This document shows, one piece after another, positions 36,429-47,720 of a stretch of DNA of 64,000 nucleotides. Numbering within the stretch: the stretch's first letter is position 1; each line of letters begins with the position of its first letter. Under the pieces are notes generated by a model. It worked only from the letters and a program-made list of their open reading frames with translations, was not told the origin of the DNA and made no database searches. The stretch covers positions 3,019,130 through 3,083,129 of the forward strand of contig JADCRB010000019.1 of NCBI GenBank assembly GCA_021464245.1, read 5' to 3'. This stretch comes from Carallia brachiata (Eukaryota; Streptophyta; Magnoliopsida; Malpighiales; Rhizophoraceae). The position numbers and the translations under genes were made by a program.

Positions 36429-37334
36429 GATGAATTATGTGTATAAAATTTCAATTTTAATTATCACGTAATTCTTCATTTTCTACAACATTTGAAGTTT
36501 AGATATATTAATTAAAAATGTGATTAATTGTATTATAATTACTATATAAACCCTTTATCTTCTTTAACATAACATTTGAAAGATAAATGTTTTATATTAA
36601 AAAATAACTAGAATGGAAGAAGAAGAAAAATGTCACCTGCCAATCGGTTACATCATAAAACGACAAAAATGATGTCACCAAAAAGAACAAAACAATAAGG
36701 GTTAATTACTAAAAAATTTACATTTTGGATTTCTTTTTTGTTACTTTATTAGTCAATTCACAATTTTACTAGTTTAATTTTTTTAATATTAAATAATATC
36801 TAAATCTCAAATTTTACTAGAAACTCAGACTATTAATAAAAAAATTTATAATTATTATAATTATATTATAAATTTATTTATTACCAACATGAGATTATAT
36901 TCTTTTGACACTTACAAATTCATTTCTATTAAATCTAGGATATTATTAGTCTCTTATAGGGCTGAGACAATTTTGAATTTCTGGTCAGAAGCACTAAGAT
37001 TAATCATAATCAACCAATGTGCATGTTGAATCTACCGTGTACAACCCAATTTTATTGGAATGCCAAACAAATTAACTTCATGTATAGAATTAATTTGGGA
37101 GATAGATAAAAGAGCACCAATTAATCCATTACGCCATCCATTTGTAATCGGATCAACGAGTCATTCCCCTATATATTGGTACCCAAAAAATTAATTAGTT
37201 TTATATGAAAAAAAAAAAGCAAAATTAACTCCTTAAAACAATAGAGTACACTTGTGAAGCTGAAATGTTGAAATGGGAGCCTGGGGGCCTAAATACTAAA
37301 AACCGGAATGCTTATTCAGTAGCTGGCACCTATG

Positions 37335-37899
37335 TTTTGTCTGTAAAATTTGATGTGAATGGTTGCGCCAAAGGATGACCATGGCTTGCTGGTTTTATTG
37401 GATTAACTCGGGATAGTAGAGGTCATTGGATTTTCAGTTTCTCTGGCTTCTGTAGAATTTTCCTGGTAATTAGAGTTAAACTTCTTGCTATACTTATGGT
37501 CTTAAAACTAACATCGAATAGATCTTTCATCATATTATAATTGAGTCTGATTCTCTATTTTCTCTCTAGAAGATCATGAGAGATGAATGGAAAAATGATC
37601 TATATAAACCTTTTATTTTTGATTGTCTTATTCTATTGCGATTCTAGTGAGATATTCATCTCGAACACACTATTAGTCTTAAAAAAGGAAATTTTAGCGT
37701 AAATTTCATGACTAATCTTAGTGTTTTTAACGAGACTCATCCTCATATTTGGGAGTATCCTCTTCCTGGTATTTGTAGGTCGCTTCATGCAGAAGTAGTG
37801 GACCTATGTCTAGGGGCGACGACACTACCTGATGTTTGAGTGACTTTTATTCTTTTTCCCTTTATTTCCCATTCTTGTAATCCAAAAAAAAAAAAAAAA
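37335..37899 (+). mobile_element. 3' end of a LINE (RNase H domain plus poly-A), decayed
   Basis: The first frame gives VKFDVNGCAKG followed by a stop, then LAGFIGLTRDSRGHWIFSFSG. This is the start of the RNase H-like domain carried at the end of plant LINE ORF2 (usual form: LNTDGAAKGNPG, GGVLRDxxGxW). Downstream the frame is broken by more stops, but spacing to a poly-A of ~16 at 37884-37899 fits a LINE 3' end. Confidence 0.62.
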
Positions 37900-39392
37900 G
37901 CAATTCATGATCAGTTAAAATGGAGATCAATTGAGGACCAGATTAAAACTTCACTAATCACATGCATGGACTAACTATGTAGGGTAAAAAAATCAATCTA
38001 AAAGACTTGCATATTTACATTGAATCATCGACGAATTTCTGTTTTTTTTTTTTGAGCAAAATTGACAAATTGCTTATCTCTATCAATATAGGTTCCAAAA
38101 AAAATTTTTACATTTGCGTCTTTGGTTCAAACTTTTGAGGGCTTGTAAATGAGACATGTTGTCGAGATAATCTTCCGGGCTAGTTACAATATGATTCTAC
38201 GGTTTGTATAAAACTAAGAACACGAGATCAAATACATGCAGAAGATTTTTTAAAATGCTTAAATTAATAATTTTGAAGAGTTTAGTGCTTCTAATTTTTA
38301 CCCAACTATAATCAAGGATTTAACGATAAGAAAAAATGTTAGTGGTTCAGGTGTTTTTATTTCGAACAGTGTTTCGATTGAAATTACGATTGATATTTTT
38401 AAAACGAAAATTAATATTTTTGTAATATCTGTTATTTTTATATTTTAAAAATTATGAGTGTTATTTCAAAAATATCATGTAATTTCAACCGAAATACTTT
38501 CCTAAAATAAAAATACCCAGAAGAATATGTACGCTTGCGCTAAGGACAACTATCAAAATTTCGGCAGATGCCATGTCACTAATTCACTATTAGTTTTAGA
38601 ATACCAAAATCTGAACTTTTTTAATTGTGAAAAACAAATTTGAATCTTTTGATTTGGGGCCAGCTGAGAAACATATTTTCCAAAATTATAAAACATTCCG
38701 ATTGTAGTAACTATATGGTATTCCAATTTCCTGATTTCAATGAAGATACTTAACAAAAAGGAAAGCACAAGCATCAAATAAAATCTTTTGAAAATTGAAA
38801 TTCCAAATTACTTTGTTAAAAATTGTTCGAATTTTAACGATAGAATAGCCCCAAACTACCGGTTAGTGTAAACATTTCATTAATACTTACATCAAATTAG
38901 TCAAAGTCATAGACAGAAAAATGGAAAATCAGGACCACACTTGTTGCCACAGTGACTTTCTGGTTATTTTTCCTTTTAAAATATACGAATCAAGTTTATC
39001 CAACCAAACCACATCTTTTTAAACCACATCGCATTCAGGTTTTAAAGTTCTTTTTTATTTAATACAAGTTGCCACCCATTTCATTTACCTTTATAATGTT
39101 TAATTACTTGTCTTAAAGAGATACATTCCACATATTAAGCCAGGATTTCATGGAACAAATGGAAAGATTATTTCGTTTTTCAAAACTATTTAGGATAGAG
39201 AACAAAAAAAATTTTCAAAATGATATCAACTATTATCCGATGAAATTTAGAAAAATAAAAAGAAAGAAGACTTTTTATTTTTATTTGATTTTAAAATATT
39301 AACAAAATAATATAAATTATTAAATAATTAAATTTATAAAAAAAATTAAATACAATTAAATGAGTGTGTACTATTAATTTAGCGAAACTTAA

Positions 39393-39656
39393 GGCCATGT
39401 TTGGCTATTTTTTAAAAGAAAGTTAAAAGAAAAGAAAATTTTAAAATTTTCTATTCATTTTTTTAATTCATTTTCTATTAATGTAAATAATTATTTTTTA
39501 TTTTTTCTCTCATAAATTATTATTCATTTTTTTCTCACAACTTTTTAATTATTACTTTTTATCAATTATAATATTATTATTACTGTATTATTTTCTATTC
39601 ATTTTCTTTTTCATTTACTTTCTATTCAATTTCTCACTATCCAATCACACTCTAAA
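39393..39656. mobile_element. hAT-like MITE
   Basis: The left end AAGGCCATGTTTGGCTATTT pairs loosely with the right end, which on minus reads TTTAGAGTGTGATTGGATAG. The interior is T-rich with CTATTCATTTT and CTCACAACTTTTTAA blocks, as in the element at 32.9 kb. It is non-coding. Confidence 0.45.
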
Positions 39657-40419
39657 GGAAAGAAGAAAAGGAACAATAATGCAAAGGGTTCACTTTCATA
39701 CACATACATTAATATAAAGTATATATATTATGACGAATTTTATTATTTTTACAACTGTATTTATTTTTTTATAACAAAAATTAATGTGATAAGTTTTATA
39801 TTATATTTTATTAATTTTATTGTAAAGATAATTAAATTAGTTGTAATATATATATCTAAAATGTGTACTAGCCTATAAATGTCAAAATTTTTTAATGGAA
39901 AAAGGGAAAGTGATTCCAAGTGGACAATAACATGCGTACGATCATAAACTCAACTTCCCTTGCACACCACGTAAAATTTGGATCGTCATAAAAAATCGAA
40001 AGCGTGTGATGAAAAACCGGTCGGATAGTACAGGGACGAACGTTCGAAAGTGGAGAGTCCACAGTAAGCGCCCAGGAAGCGCACCCTCTGCATGCTAATC
40101 CCTCCATAGTGGGGAAGAGTGGAAAAACTCAAGAAGACTATTCCACTCAAAAGGCATTCAAAAATCAAAAGAGAAAGAGACGGCTTTTAAAAAAGGCAAA
40201 ATAAAGCTCACCAGAAAAATCTTTAAAAAAGAAGATTAATTAATTTAAATTTTAAAAATAAAAGGACAGAAAAAGGCAGATTGAAATCCGATTTCATGTC
40301 CATCTCTGAACATCTGGAGGTCGGAGTTACGTGCTTCGCTGCGGTGGCGCTCACAATAAGGACGTAATAACATCTGTCGGCTGCGAATCTCGACCGTTCG
40401 TTCTCCCTGTTCTGCGTTG

Positions 40420-42018
40420 ATGGGCCAGTCTACATCCACGGCTGCAGTTCCTAGCCGCCGCGAATCCAACTTCAGCCACCGTCCTAAGGCCAAATCAACG
40501 GTCTACGTTCCGCCGATTCAAGCCGAAGAGTGGAACGAGTGCGAATTCGTCGATGGAGCGCCGCGTGACTATACCTCGGATCTGCCCGACGAGTGCTTAG
40601 CATTCATTTTCCAGTGGCTCGGCTCCGGCGACCGGAAACAGTGCTCTTTGGTTTGCCGCCGGTGGCTGAGGATAGAAGGGCAGAGCCGTCAACGGCTGTC
40701 TCTCAACGCGTTGGCGGGCCTCCTCCCTGTGATTCCTTTTCTATTCTCGCGATTCGACTCCGTCACCAAACTCGCCCTCAAATGCGACCGTAAATCGTTG
40801 AGTATTGACGACGACGCGCTCCTATCCATATCGATTCGTTGCCGGAACCTCACGCGCCTGAAGCTCCGCGCTTGCCGCCAGCTCACCGACGCCGGCATCG
40901 CAGCTTTTGCGGAGAATTGTAAGGCGCTGAAGAAGCTTTCGTGTGGATCTTGCACCTTCGGAGCTAAAGGCTTGAATGCGGTCCTCGACAACTGCGCATC
41001 TCTCGAAGAGCTGTCGGTGAAGCGGCTCCGCGGAATGACCGACGGGACGGAGCCGGTTGGACCGGGAACGGCCGCGTCTTCCCTTAAAACTATATGCTTA
41101 AAGGAGCTTTACAATGGACAGTGTTTTGGACCGCTTATAATCGGGTCAAAGAATCTAAGGACCTTGAAGCTTTTCAGGTGCTCTGGTGATTGGGACAAGC
41201 TTCTTCAAGTGATTGCGGATCGGGTCAAGGGGATGGTGGAGATCCATCTTGAGAGGATTCAGGTCAGCGACGTCGGCCTCGAGGCAATCTCCGGTTGTTT
41301 GGATCTGGAGATTTTGCACCTCGTCAAAACTCCAGAGTGCAGCAATACAGGCCTTGTCTGCGTCGCGCAGCGGTGTAAGCTGTTGAGGAAGCTTCATATT
41401 GATGGATGGAAGGCCAACCGAATAGGCGATGAAGGGCTGATGGCTGTCTCCAAGAACTGCCCTAATTTGCAGGAACTGGTGCTCATTGGTGTCAATCCCA
41501 CAAAGTCTAGTCTTGAAATGCTAGCTTCGAATTGCCTGAATTTAGAGCGCCTGGCGTTGTGTGGTAGTGACACTGTTGGTGACGGGGAGATTTCTTGCAT
41601 TGCAGCCAAGTGTGTGGCGTTAAAAAAGCTTTGCATCAAAAGTTGCCCCGTCTCGGATCTTGGAATGGAAGCACTTGCTAGCGGATGCCCCAACTTGGTT
41701 AAAGTCAAGGTGAAGAAGTGCAGGGGCGTAACATGTGAGGGCGCAGATTGGTTGAGAGCAGCTAGGGGATCGCTAGCGGTGAACTTAGATAGCTGTGAAG
41801 CTGAGCTTCATGATGCCAGTGCTAGTGATGGTGGGGCGCTGGATAATGCAGGTGAATTGCCTCCAGCTGCAAATCAAATAGTGGAGCAGAATATTCCACC
41901 AAGCAGTGCTACTCGATCATTGTCATTCAAAGCAAGATTGGGGCTTTTGAGTGGGAGGAGTTTAGTGTCTTGCTCATTGAGAAGGTGGTCTGGTGGTGGT
42001 AGCAGTTCAAGAAGCTAA
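40420..42018 (+). CDS. F-box/LRR protein of the VFB/SKIP2 group
   Basis: This is a substrate-recognition subunit of an SCF E3 ubiquitin ligase; Arabidopsis VFB1-4 (VFB4 = SKIP2) are its closest remembered relatives and affect auxin-responsive gene expression and lateral root growth. It is an intronless 532-aa ORF starting at ATG 40420 (MGQSTS); the preceding TTG in frame is not a start. The N terminus MGQSTS matches an N-myristoylation pattern (Gly2, Ser6), which is inference only. The F-box covers about residues 51-95 (YTSDLPDECLAFIFQWLGSG, SLVCRRWL). Leucine-rich repeats run from ~110 to ~450, for example CRNLTRLKLRACRQLTDAGI, LKTICLKELYNGQCFGPLI, LHLVKTPECSNTGL and LRKLHIDGWKANRIGDEGL, all characteristic of this group. 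The tail is Ser/Gly-rich. GC content is well above the flanks. A SINE-like insertion lies 100 bp past the stop. Confidence 0.95.
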   Translation: MGQSTSTAAVPSRRESNFSHRPKAKSTVYVPPIQAEEWNECEFVDGAPRDYTSDLPDECLAFIFQWLGSGDRKQCSLVCRRWLRIEGQSRQRLSLNALAGLLPVIPFLFSRFDSVTKLALKCDRKSLSIDDDALLSISIRCRNLTRLKLRACRQLTDAGIAAFAENCKALKKLSCGSCTFGAKGLNAVLDNCASLEELSVKRLRGMTDGTEPVGPGTAASSLKTICLKELYNGQCFGPLIIGSKNLRTLKLFRCSGDWDKLLQVIADRVKGMVEIHLERIQVSDVGLEAISGCLDLEILHLVKTPECSNTGLVCVAQRCKLLRKLHIDGWKANRIGDEGLMAVSKNCPNLQELVLIGVNPTKSSLEMLASNCLNLERLALCGSDTVGDGEISCIAAKCVALKKLCIKSCPVSDLGMEALASGCPNLVKVKVKKCRGVTCEGADWLRAARGSLAVNLDSCEAELHDASASDGGALDNAGELPPAANQIVEQNIPPSSATRSLSFKARLGLLSGRSLVSCSLRRWSGGGSSSRS

Positions 42019-42116
42019 TAGCAATTGAGAAGTTAATTTGATTAAGAACTCAAATCAAAATTGCAGAAGCGAAAACATGTGGCTTGTGGCTTGTGGTCAG
42101 GCGTCTGTTTGCATTA

Positions 42117-42237
42117 TTTTAACTTGTATTGTTTTTCTGGTTTGTGGAAACCAAGATCGAACCCTAAACCTGATATTAAGAATTCAGGTGACACTACCAC
42201 TAGACCTTATGGCCAGTGGTTTTGACTTGTATTGTTT
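42117..42237 (-). mobile_element. Short SINE-like insertion with 18-bp target duplication in the F-box gene 3' region
   Basis: The insert is 42135-42219 (85 bp), minus orientation. It reads GGTCTAGTGGTAGTGTCACC (A-box-like) and GGTTTAGGGTTCGATCTTGG (B-box-containing). The flanks TTTTAACTTGTATTGTTT (42117-42134) and TTTTGACTTGTATTGTTT (42220-42237) match 17 of 18, a clear target-site duplication. It is essentially a tRNA-like head alone. Confidence 0.75.
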
Positions 42238-43609
42238 ATTCTCTGTTACGTACCTAATTTGATTCTGTGTGCTGTTATTGCCTTCCCCATTGAATTTTCA
42301 CCGTCAAAAAAGTAATGGTTTATGCTTTCCAGTATCCTTGCTTTTGTTCTATTTGATTTCATGTTTATTTGGTAGTAGCTTTAACGTTGGGACAGTGATA
42401 TTGACAACTAGTATGGGCTCACAATTGTTCATGTTGATTTACTAGTAACTTTGGTTGGAAGATGTTAAGCGCAGTAAGGAGGCATTATATTTTGGACTTG
42501 GGAAAATACAATTGTATGGTCCTGCAGCTAATGTTTCTGATTTAGCAAGAACCTACTATGTCCAGCTGCTGCATGTGCACCTCAATCCATTTCAGTTGAT
42601 ATGTTCATGTAAACTATGTCAACTATGTCGACTGAATCTTCGTTCTTAGAATACGATTGACATTTACTTATCTATTTTTGTACTATCATGGATGAGTTCC
42701 ATAGGTAGTTTATTTCAGTTTTACAAATTGCCTGGCTCTTTCTTTTTCTCCTGCTAGTTCTAGTATCTATATATGCTGTTGCTGATGCTTCTGCACATAC
42801 ACCTCACAAACAAAAGCTTTAGTAAAGACAACATAGTTGTGTGAAACATTCTGGTGATCCTTAGTGTGATAACCATCTGCCCGAAGTGTAGTTGTTCACT
42901 TTATTTGCGATATTACAATTTTCATTGTCTTGCCTTTCAGTCTGTTGTCAGTTGCCGGTTGGTAACTCGTAGGTTAACACTTAGCAGTCTGTTAGGTTAC
43001 ATTACCCACATTGGGGCCTAATCCTACAGTCTGTTTTACAAAGTGTAGGAAAAGAATAGCCACAAATCCAGCACATGGTACCAGAAGGAAGCGCTGCAAT
43101 GATCTTATCATTTTGGCTGTAGTGAATCAGCCTAAGAACATTGATGGCTTGACGGGTGGCTTCTCGAATAATGCAGTCATAACAAGGGTTGCAATGCCAA
43201 TTTTGTTCGTCTCTTTGTCTTTCATGGAGTGTTGTTACTCAACAAAAGGTTATGGTTTGATATTGTTTGGATTCCTCTCTGGCAGTCATTTGCAGCTGCC
43301 TTGCATCAGGATTGCAATTTGTACATTGTTTACTTCTACTTTGGCTTCTACAGTCTACACAAGTTTTGTACGTTCATGTCACCTTAAGTGCAACCTAAAG
43401 TATAGTTTATATTTAGTGTAAGTCCATGATTCCCGGCCATTTTGTTTGTGCCTTTGTGAGCAAGTCCAAGTTCCGTGAGAGTACATTGGCTCTGTATATT
43501 CTTGATTTTCATTTTTTTCCCAATAATATTTTCTCATCATTGGAACTTGAACTGAGTCGTTAAGTTATGATTCTGGTTTTAGAGAGTAACTATTCTCTTG
43601 CAAATTTAG
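42238..43609. other. 3' flank of the F-box gene, no further gene supported
   Basis: This stretch is moderately AT-rich, less so than most of the window, and may include 3' UTR. The + frame 43011-43421 (136 aa) shows no family I recognise and is preceded by no clear promoter. I would not call it a gene. Confidence 0.45.
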
Positions 43610-45009
43610 TTTTATATGGGGGTAAGTTTATATTTAGGTTAATAACTTTCGGTTGATACGAAATTAGTTCAGTAACTACAAAATCCTTCAATTAAAGGCA
43701 TTAACAACTCAAAAAGTCCATAAACAGGTCAATTGGACGATTTCCGTCTACCACGCCGTTAGTTACTTACGTGGAGTAACACGTGACATTTGACGTGACA
43801 CAAACATACCAACATGCAAAAAAGATGTTGACGTGGCGGTTATGGATAGGCCAGTAACTTTCAGTCATCACCTTCTCCTTCTAAAAATAAATTTTAAAAA
43901 AATATAAAATTTTGAAAGTTCAAAATAAAATTTTAATTGCTACAAAAATCTCAAAATTTGAAAAGTTTAATCAAAAAAATTGAAAAATTTGTAACATATG
44001 AAAAGTATTTTAAAATTTCTAAAATTTGAAAAAAAAAAACTTCAAAATTTTAAACAAAAGACCGAAAACGTTCTTTGGAGGTCTGCCGAAGATGTCGTTG
44101 AACAAGAGACCATCAGCTCCATGACCGGCCTGGCGATCATAGTCATTGAAAATAAAATATGAGGTAAATTGTGAATCAAATCTAAGGCCGAAATTACCAG
44201 AAGAACCGTTGCTACTGGGGCTCGAAGTTGAAGTCCTAGACTAAGATTCTGTGAAAATCATCCATCGATAATAGTTAAGTCACGGAGAAGGGAAAAGCGG
44301 TCTTGTTGGCGGAATAAGAGGAGGTGGAAGTGGAGGTAGATGCTAATAGTTTTTGTTTTTTTTAATTTCCAAATATTTTTTCCATTTTTATATGATTTTA
44401 TTTTTTAATTTATTTAATTTTTTGATGTTCAAATTTTATTAAATGGTTAGATTTTTTAAGATTTTTGGTCTCATTGATTTTTCAAAACTTTTTTGAATTT
44501 CAGAATTGTGTAAAATTTTTGAGATTTTTTTTTATTTTATGAAACTTTGAAATTTTTTTTAATTTTTAAACATTTTTGAGATTTATTTTTAAAATTTTTG
44601 AGATTTTTATGGAAATTGAAATTTTATTTTGAATTTTTTTGTATTTTATAAAATTTTTTAGGTTTATTTATGAAATTAAAAAAAATATTTTCAAAAAATT
44701 TTAAAAAAAATTACAGATCCATTCTTGGGGAAGAGAGTAGTTCTAAAAGATAACTGAAAGTTACTGACCCATCCATGACCCGCTACGACTGCATCTTTTT
44801 TCATGTTAATATGTTTGTGCCACGTCAGATGCCATGTGTAATTTCACGTGAGCAACTAACGGCGTGACAGACAAAAAGAGTCCAATTAACTCATTTATAA
44901 ACTTTTTACGTTGTTAGTGTTTTTAATTGAACGATTTTATAGTTAGTAACGTAATTTCATATTAATCGAAAATTATTAACCTAAGTATAAACTTATCCCG
45001 TTGTATATG
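43610..45009. mobile_element. Mutator-type long-TIR element with 9-bp target duplication
   Basis: The element is 43619-45000 (1382 bp). Its first ~250 bases, from GGGGTAAGTTTATATTTAGG, are an inverted copy of its last ~250, which on minus read CGGGATAAGTTTATACTTAG. Matching inner blocks include CACGCCGTTAGTT and CAGTAACTTTCAGT on both arms. Flanks TTTTATATG (43610-43618) and TTGTATATG (45001-45009) match 8 of 9, the duplication size of Mutator-like elements. AT-rich stem sequence follows inward. The centre (44060-44345) is GC-richer and looks coding on the minus strand. There is no transposase, so it is non-autonomous. Confidence 0.82.
44060..44345 (-). pseudogene. Coding-like segment captured inside the Mutator-type element
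   Basis: On the minus strand from ATG 44265 the frame gives MDDFHRILV, stop, DFNFEPQ, stop. One frame over it stays open for ~54 codons: SPSSNGSSGNFGLRFDSQFT...DGLLFNDIFGRPPKNVFG. This composition is unlike the AT-rich arms. DIFGRPPK recalls the D-x-F-G-x-P-P-x motif near the start of plant auxilin/J-domain-like proteins such as JAC1, but the resemblance is short and from memory. It is broken by stops and a frame change, so not a working gene. Confidence 0.4.
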
Positions 45010-47185
45010 CCTACAGGCAAGTTTACTGAATGGCAATGTGATGTCATTTCACCGAGTGGCGAAATTTAATTTTCAAAAGTATGGGTGTGGTAGTCCGTAC
45101 CTTGGAAAGCGGATGGTAGCTTAGGAAGCAAGTATACATGCACTATACATGTTTGTTTTTGGGCCTTTTTAAATGGTAACTCCACACCACTTGTTAAACA
45201 ACAAATTATTCAAATGACAAATAGGCCAATCATGTCAACTATTTAGGTAGTTAAGTCGTCACGAGTTGCAACATAAAAGTGTAAAGCATACCCATTCTGA
45301 TTGACTCAAATTGTGCTGCACCAAGGCTTAACATATCAATTGCTCACTTTCTGTCCAAATCAATTTCTAGACCCAAGCACTACCGCAATGTAGTACTCTA
45401 TTCGCTGTCGGTATGTATATTATAAGTAATTAGAGTTAAGTTATAATTGTAAACTAGGAACTAATGCATCTTAATATTTATTTGGCTTGCTTAGGATCTT
45501 TGGAGACCATTAGACTGTCAACTGCAGTAAGATCGTGAATTTCAAAGTAATAAACTATGGTGAGTAATCTTGACATATATAATGCATTAGATTACCTTAC
45601 TTACTTATCTATATTATTTGGTATAATTTCTACTTAATATCTAAATAATCACTTTTCAAGGATAATACTAATAAACTATAGTCTAGGAGGTAAACTTTTA
45701 ATAAAATGAATTAGAAACTTTAAATAAAGGAGATTGACTTGCTGTATTTAATTATTGTAATTCTTTTGTATGCCTATTCCTTATGATCTTAACCACTTGA
45801 GAAATTATTATTGTTGATATTTAAAATATACACGGACATACTGAGTTGAGATAAGTTACTAGACGCTCAACTACTGGAGGCTACAGTAGACAGTGTATAC
45901 ACTGAACTTATATTCGTGGTACACCTCAGTATGCAGGTGTGACCGCTATTGACCATGACGGAAGAGTGACAATTTGGATTGGCTAATTTTTATGAAATGT
46001 TTATTATTATTAGATATGTCTGTTGCTTTGCTCTCTAATCATGTTCGTGAGATATGTTTACTTGATTTGTGATTTGGAGTTATACTTGCATTCTGTTAGG
46101 TATATTTGCTTGCTTGATCTATCCTGATTGCAGTTGGTATAGTCCCTCTCCCGCTTTATATGTGTCAAGTTTATTCACCGAGATATATATATATTTCACT
46201 CTTTACCTTTCTAACGTTTTCAGGCTTTGAGTCTCGAGTTCCTATTAGGCGACCAAAGCGTTCTTAGAGGCTGGTAGGAGTACTTTCTTGTGTAAATGTG
46301 TTTGAATATGTAGTAGACTCTATTAATATGGTTTTGTTTATAGATAAGTATATATTTTTTGGTTAGTGATACTGGACTTGGTTTGTTGAGTTTTAGATTT
46401 TTATATATTTAAGCATGTACTATTTTTTATCTATATTAAACACTTGTGTTGTTACAATTTCTATTTAGATTGAGATATTTGTTATTGCGATTATCTCAAA
46501 GTGAGGCCTCCATTCAAAAGAGTCGCGCCGTCGCATTGGCCTCCATTCAAAAGAGTCGCGCCGTCGCATTCTCCAAGTTGGGATGTGACAAAGGGTTTGT
46601 CTTGTCAAACTCTGGATTCTGATTGTCACACTAAGATACTTTCAGTGCAGGTCAATGAAGCTCTAAATGAGCATCATCGCAAGGCAGAACGCTTACCCTG
46701 AGCCTAACACAAAGGGATGACAGTTTGGAATGAAGTGTGGATGGGTTTATAAGTGTTACCTTGAAAGAAGAAGGAAAATGAAAGATCTTGGTGCAATGGT
46801 GCTTTTACCAGGCTAATAGTAGGTAAAAATTTCCTTCTTCCATGAGAGGTTTATTTAAGCTAATCGGTAGTGGTATATGGTTCACTTTTTCTATTGCAGT
46901 TTGGTCATATAATGCCTAGCGTGCAAATTTCAAAGTAACCGTCATCGGCTCAGCATCTTTCGGTCAGGTTTCTTTATTAGACCAACAATCTGTCTTCTTC
47001 CTCAAAGATCCATCCCGCGTAGCTAAAAGTAAGCCAAAAGGCATGGCCTTGTGCGAAGGAAGAAGATGGCGCTATCAAATCCACATTGACCCTATTTGCC
47101 GATCTTTTTACCTCTTTAGGTTTGTTGCGTCTTACTCCCACCAGAGTGGCTGTGACTTCACCTCATTACTTTGCTTGTTAGTTTT
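45010..47185. other. Intergenic region, possibly old LTR-retrotransposon sequence
   Basis: No gene is supported. The segment 45.8-46.5 kb (hinge GAGTCTCGAGTTCCTATTAGG, then a T-rich tail ending TTAAACACTTGTGTTGTTAC) is reminiscent of the 3' part of plant Ty3-type LTRs, but I could not find paired LTRs, a primer-binding site or a pol domain. The + frame 46501-46701 begins with a tandem repeat and is not recognised. Confidence 0.35.
46502..46570. repeat. Tandem repeat, two copies of ~36 bp, GC-rich
   Basis: CCTCCATTCAAAAGAGTCGC followed by GCCGTCGCATT occurs twice in immediate succession (first copy from 46505, second from 46541). It is GC-rich in an AT-rich region and encodes PPFKRVAPSH twice in frame, but no protein family is recognised. 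Confidence 0.85.
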
Positions 47186-47720
47186 GGGTTAAATGCATTT
47201 AATTCTATGTGGTTTGATTAACTTGTATTTTATTTTTTTATAATTTTAATTTAGATAATAATTTTTTTTGTATTTTTTAATTTTGACAATTAATTTCTCT
47301 GATAGTAATTTATTAAATCGATTAACAGAAATTGACCACAATTATATTGTTTTATGATCATAAAAACTTCATTATATTTCACGTAAAAGTTAATTATGAA
47401 TATTGTCTTAAATACCTCTATATTAATATTTACAGTACACTAAAAAAAAATTGTGAAGTAAAGAATGTGAAATACAGTTAAAGTATATATTAAAATTTAA
47501 TTTAAAAAAATATGTGACATATTTTTTGATAAAGAACAAAATAAAAATTACAAAACGATATAATTTTAATTAATTTTTGTTAATCGATTTAATTAATTAT
47601 TGTCAAAGAGATTAATTATCAAAATTAAAAAATATAAAAAGATTTATTACTTGAATTAAAACTATAAAGAAATAAATTATAAAATAATTAAATTAGAAAA
47701 AATTAAATTCATTTAACTTG
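47186..47720. mobile_element. Inverted-repeat MITE-like element
   Basis: The left end GGGTTAAATGCATTTAATT and the right end (minus AAGTTAAATGAATTTAATT) are followed inward by paired blocks GTATTTTTTAATTTTGACAA and AAATCGATTAACAGAAATT, also inverted on the other arm. Arms are ~170 bp, the interior is AT-rich and there is no coding sequence. The target duplication is unclear. Confidence 0.65.

Larger units (their letters stand above)
33175..39392. other. Repeat-rich intergenic region
   Basis: No intact gene is supported. It contains an AT-rich inverted repeat (about 33475-33775, arms with TCGTATAATTTAT), LINE RNase H remnants at 34740-34940 (-) and 37335-37899 (+), the end of a hAT-like element near 35.2-35.37 kb, and a SINE at 36103-36410. 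The minus frame 35457-35726 (89 aa) is not recognised. The remainder is AT-rich with poly-A/T tracts. Confidence 0.5.

Noticed and set aside
40417..40419. Upstream TTG as start of the F-box protein
   Set aside because: The ATG directly following (40420) gives the MGQSTS start conserved in this group; plants do not need the TTG.
43011..43421. 136-aa frame downstream of the F-box gene
   Set aside because: No recognised domain; probably 3' flank.
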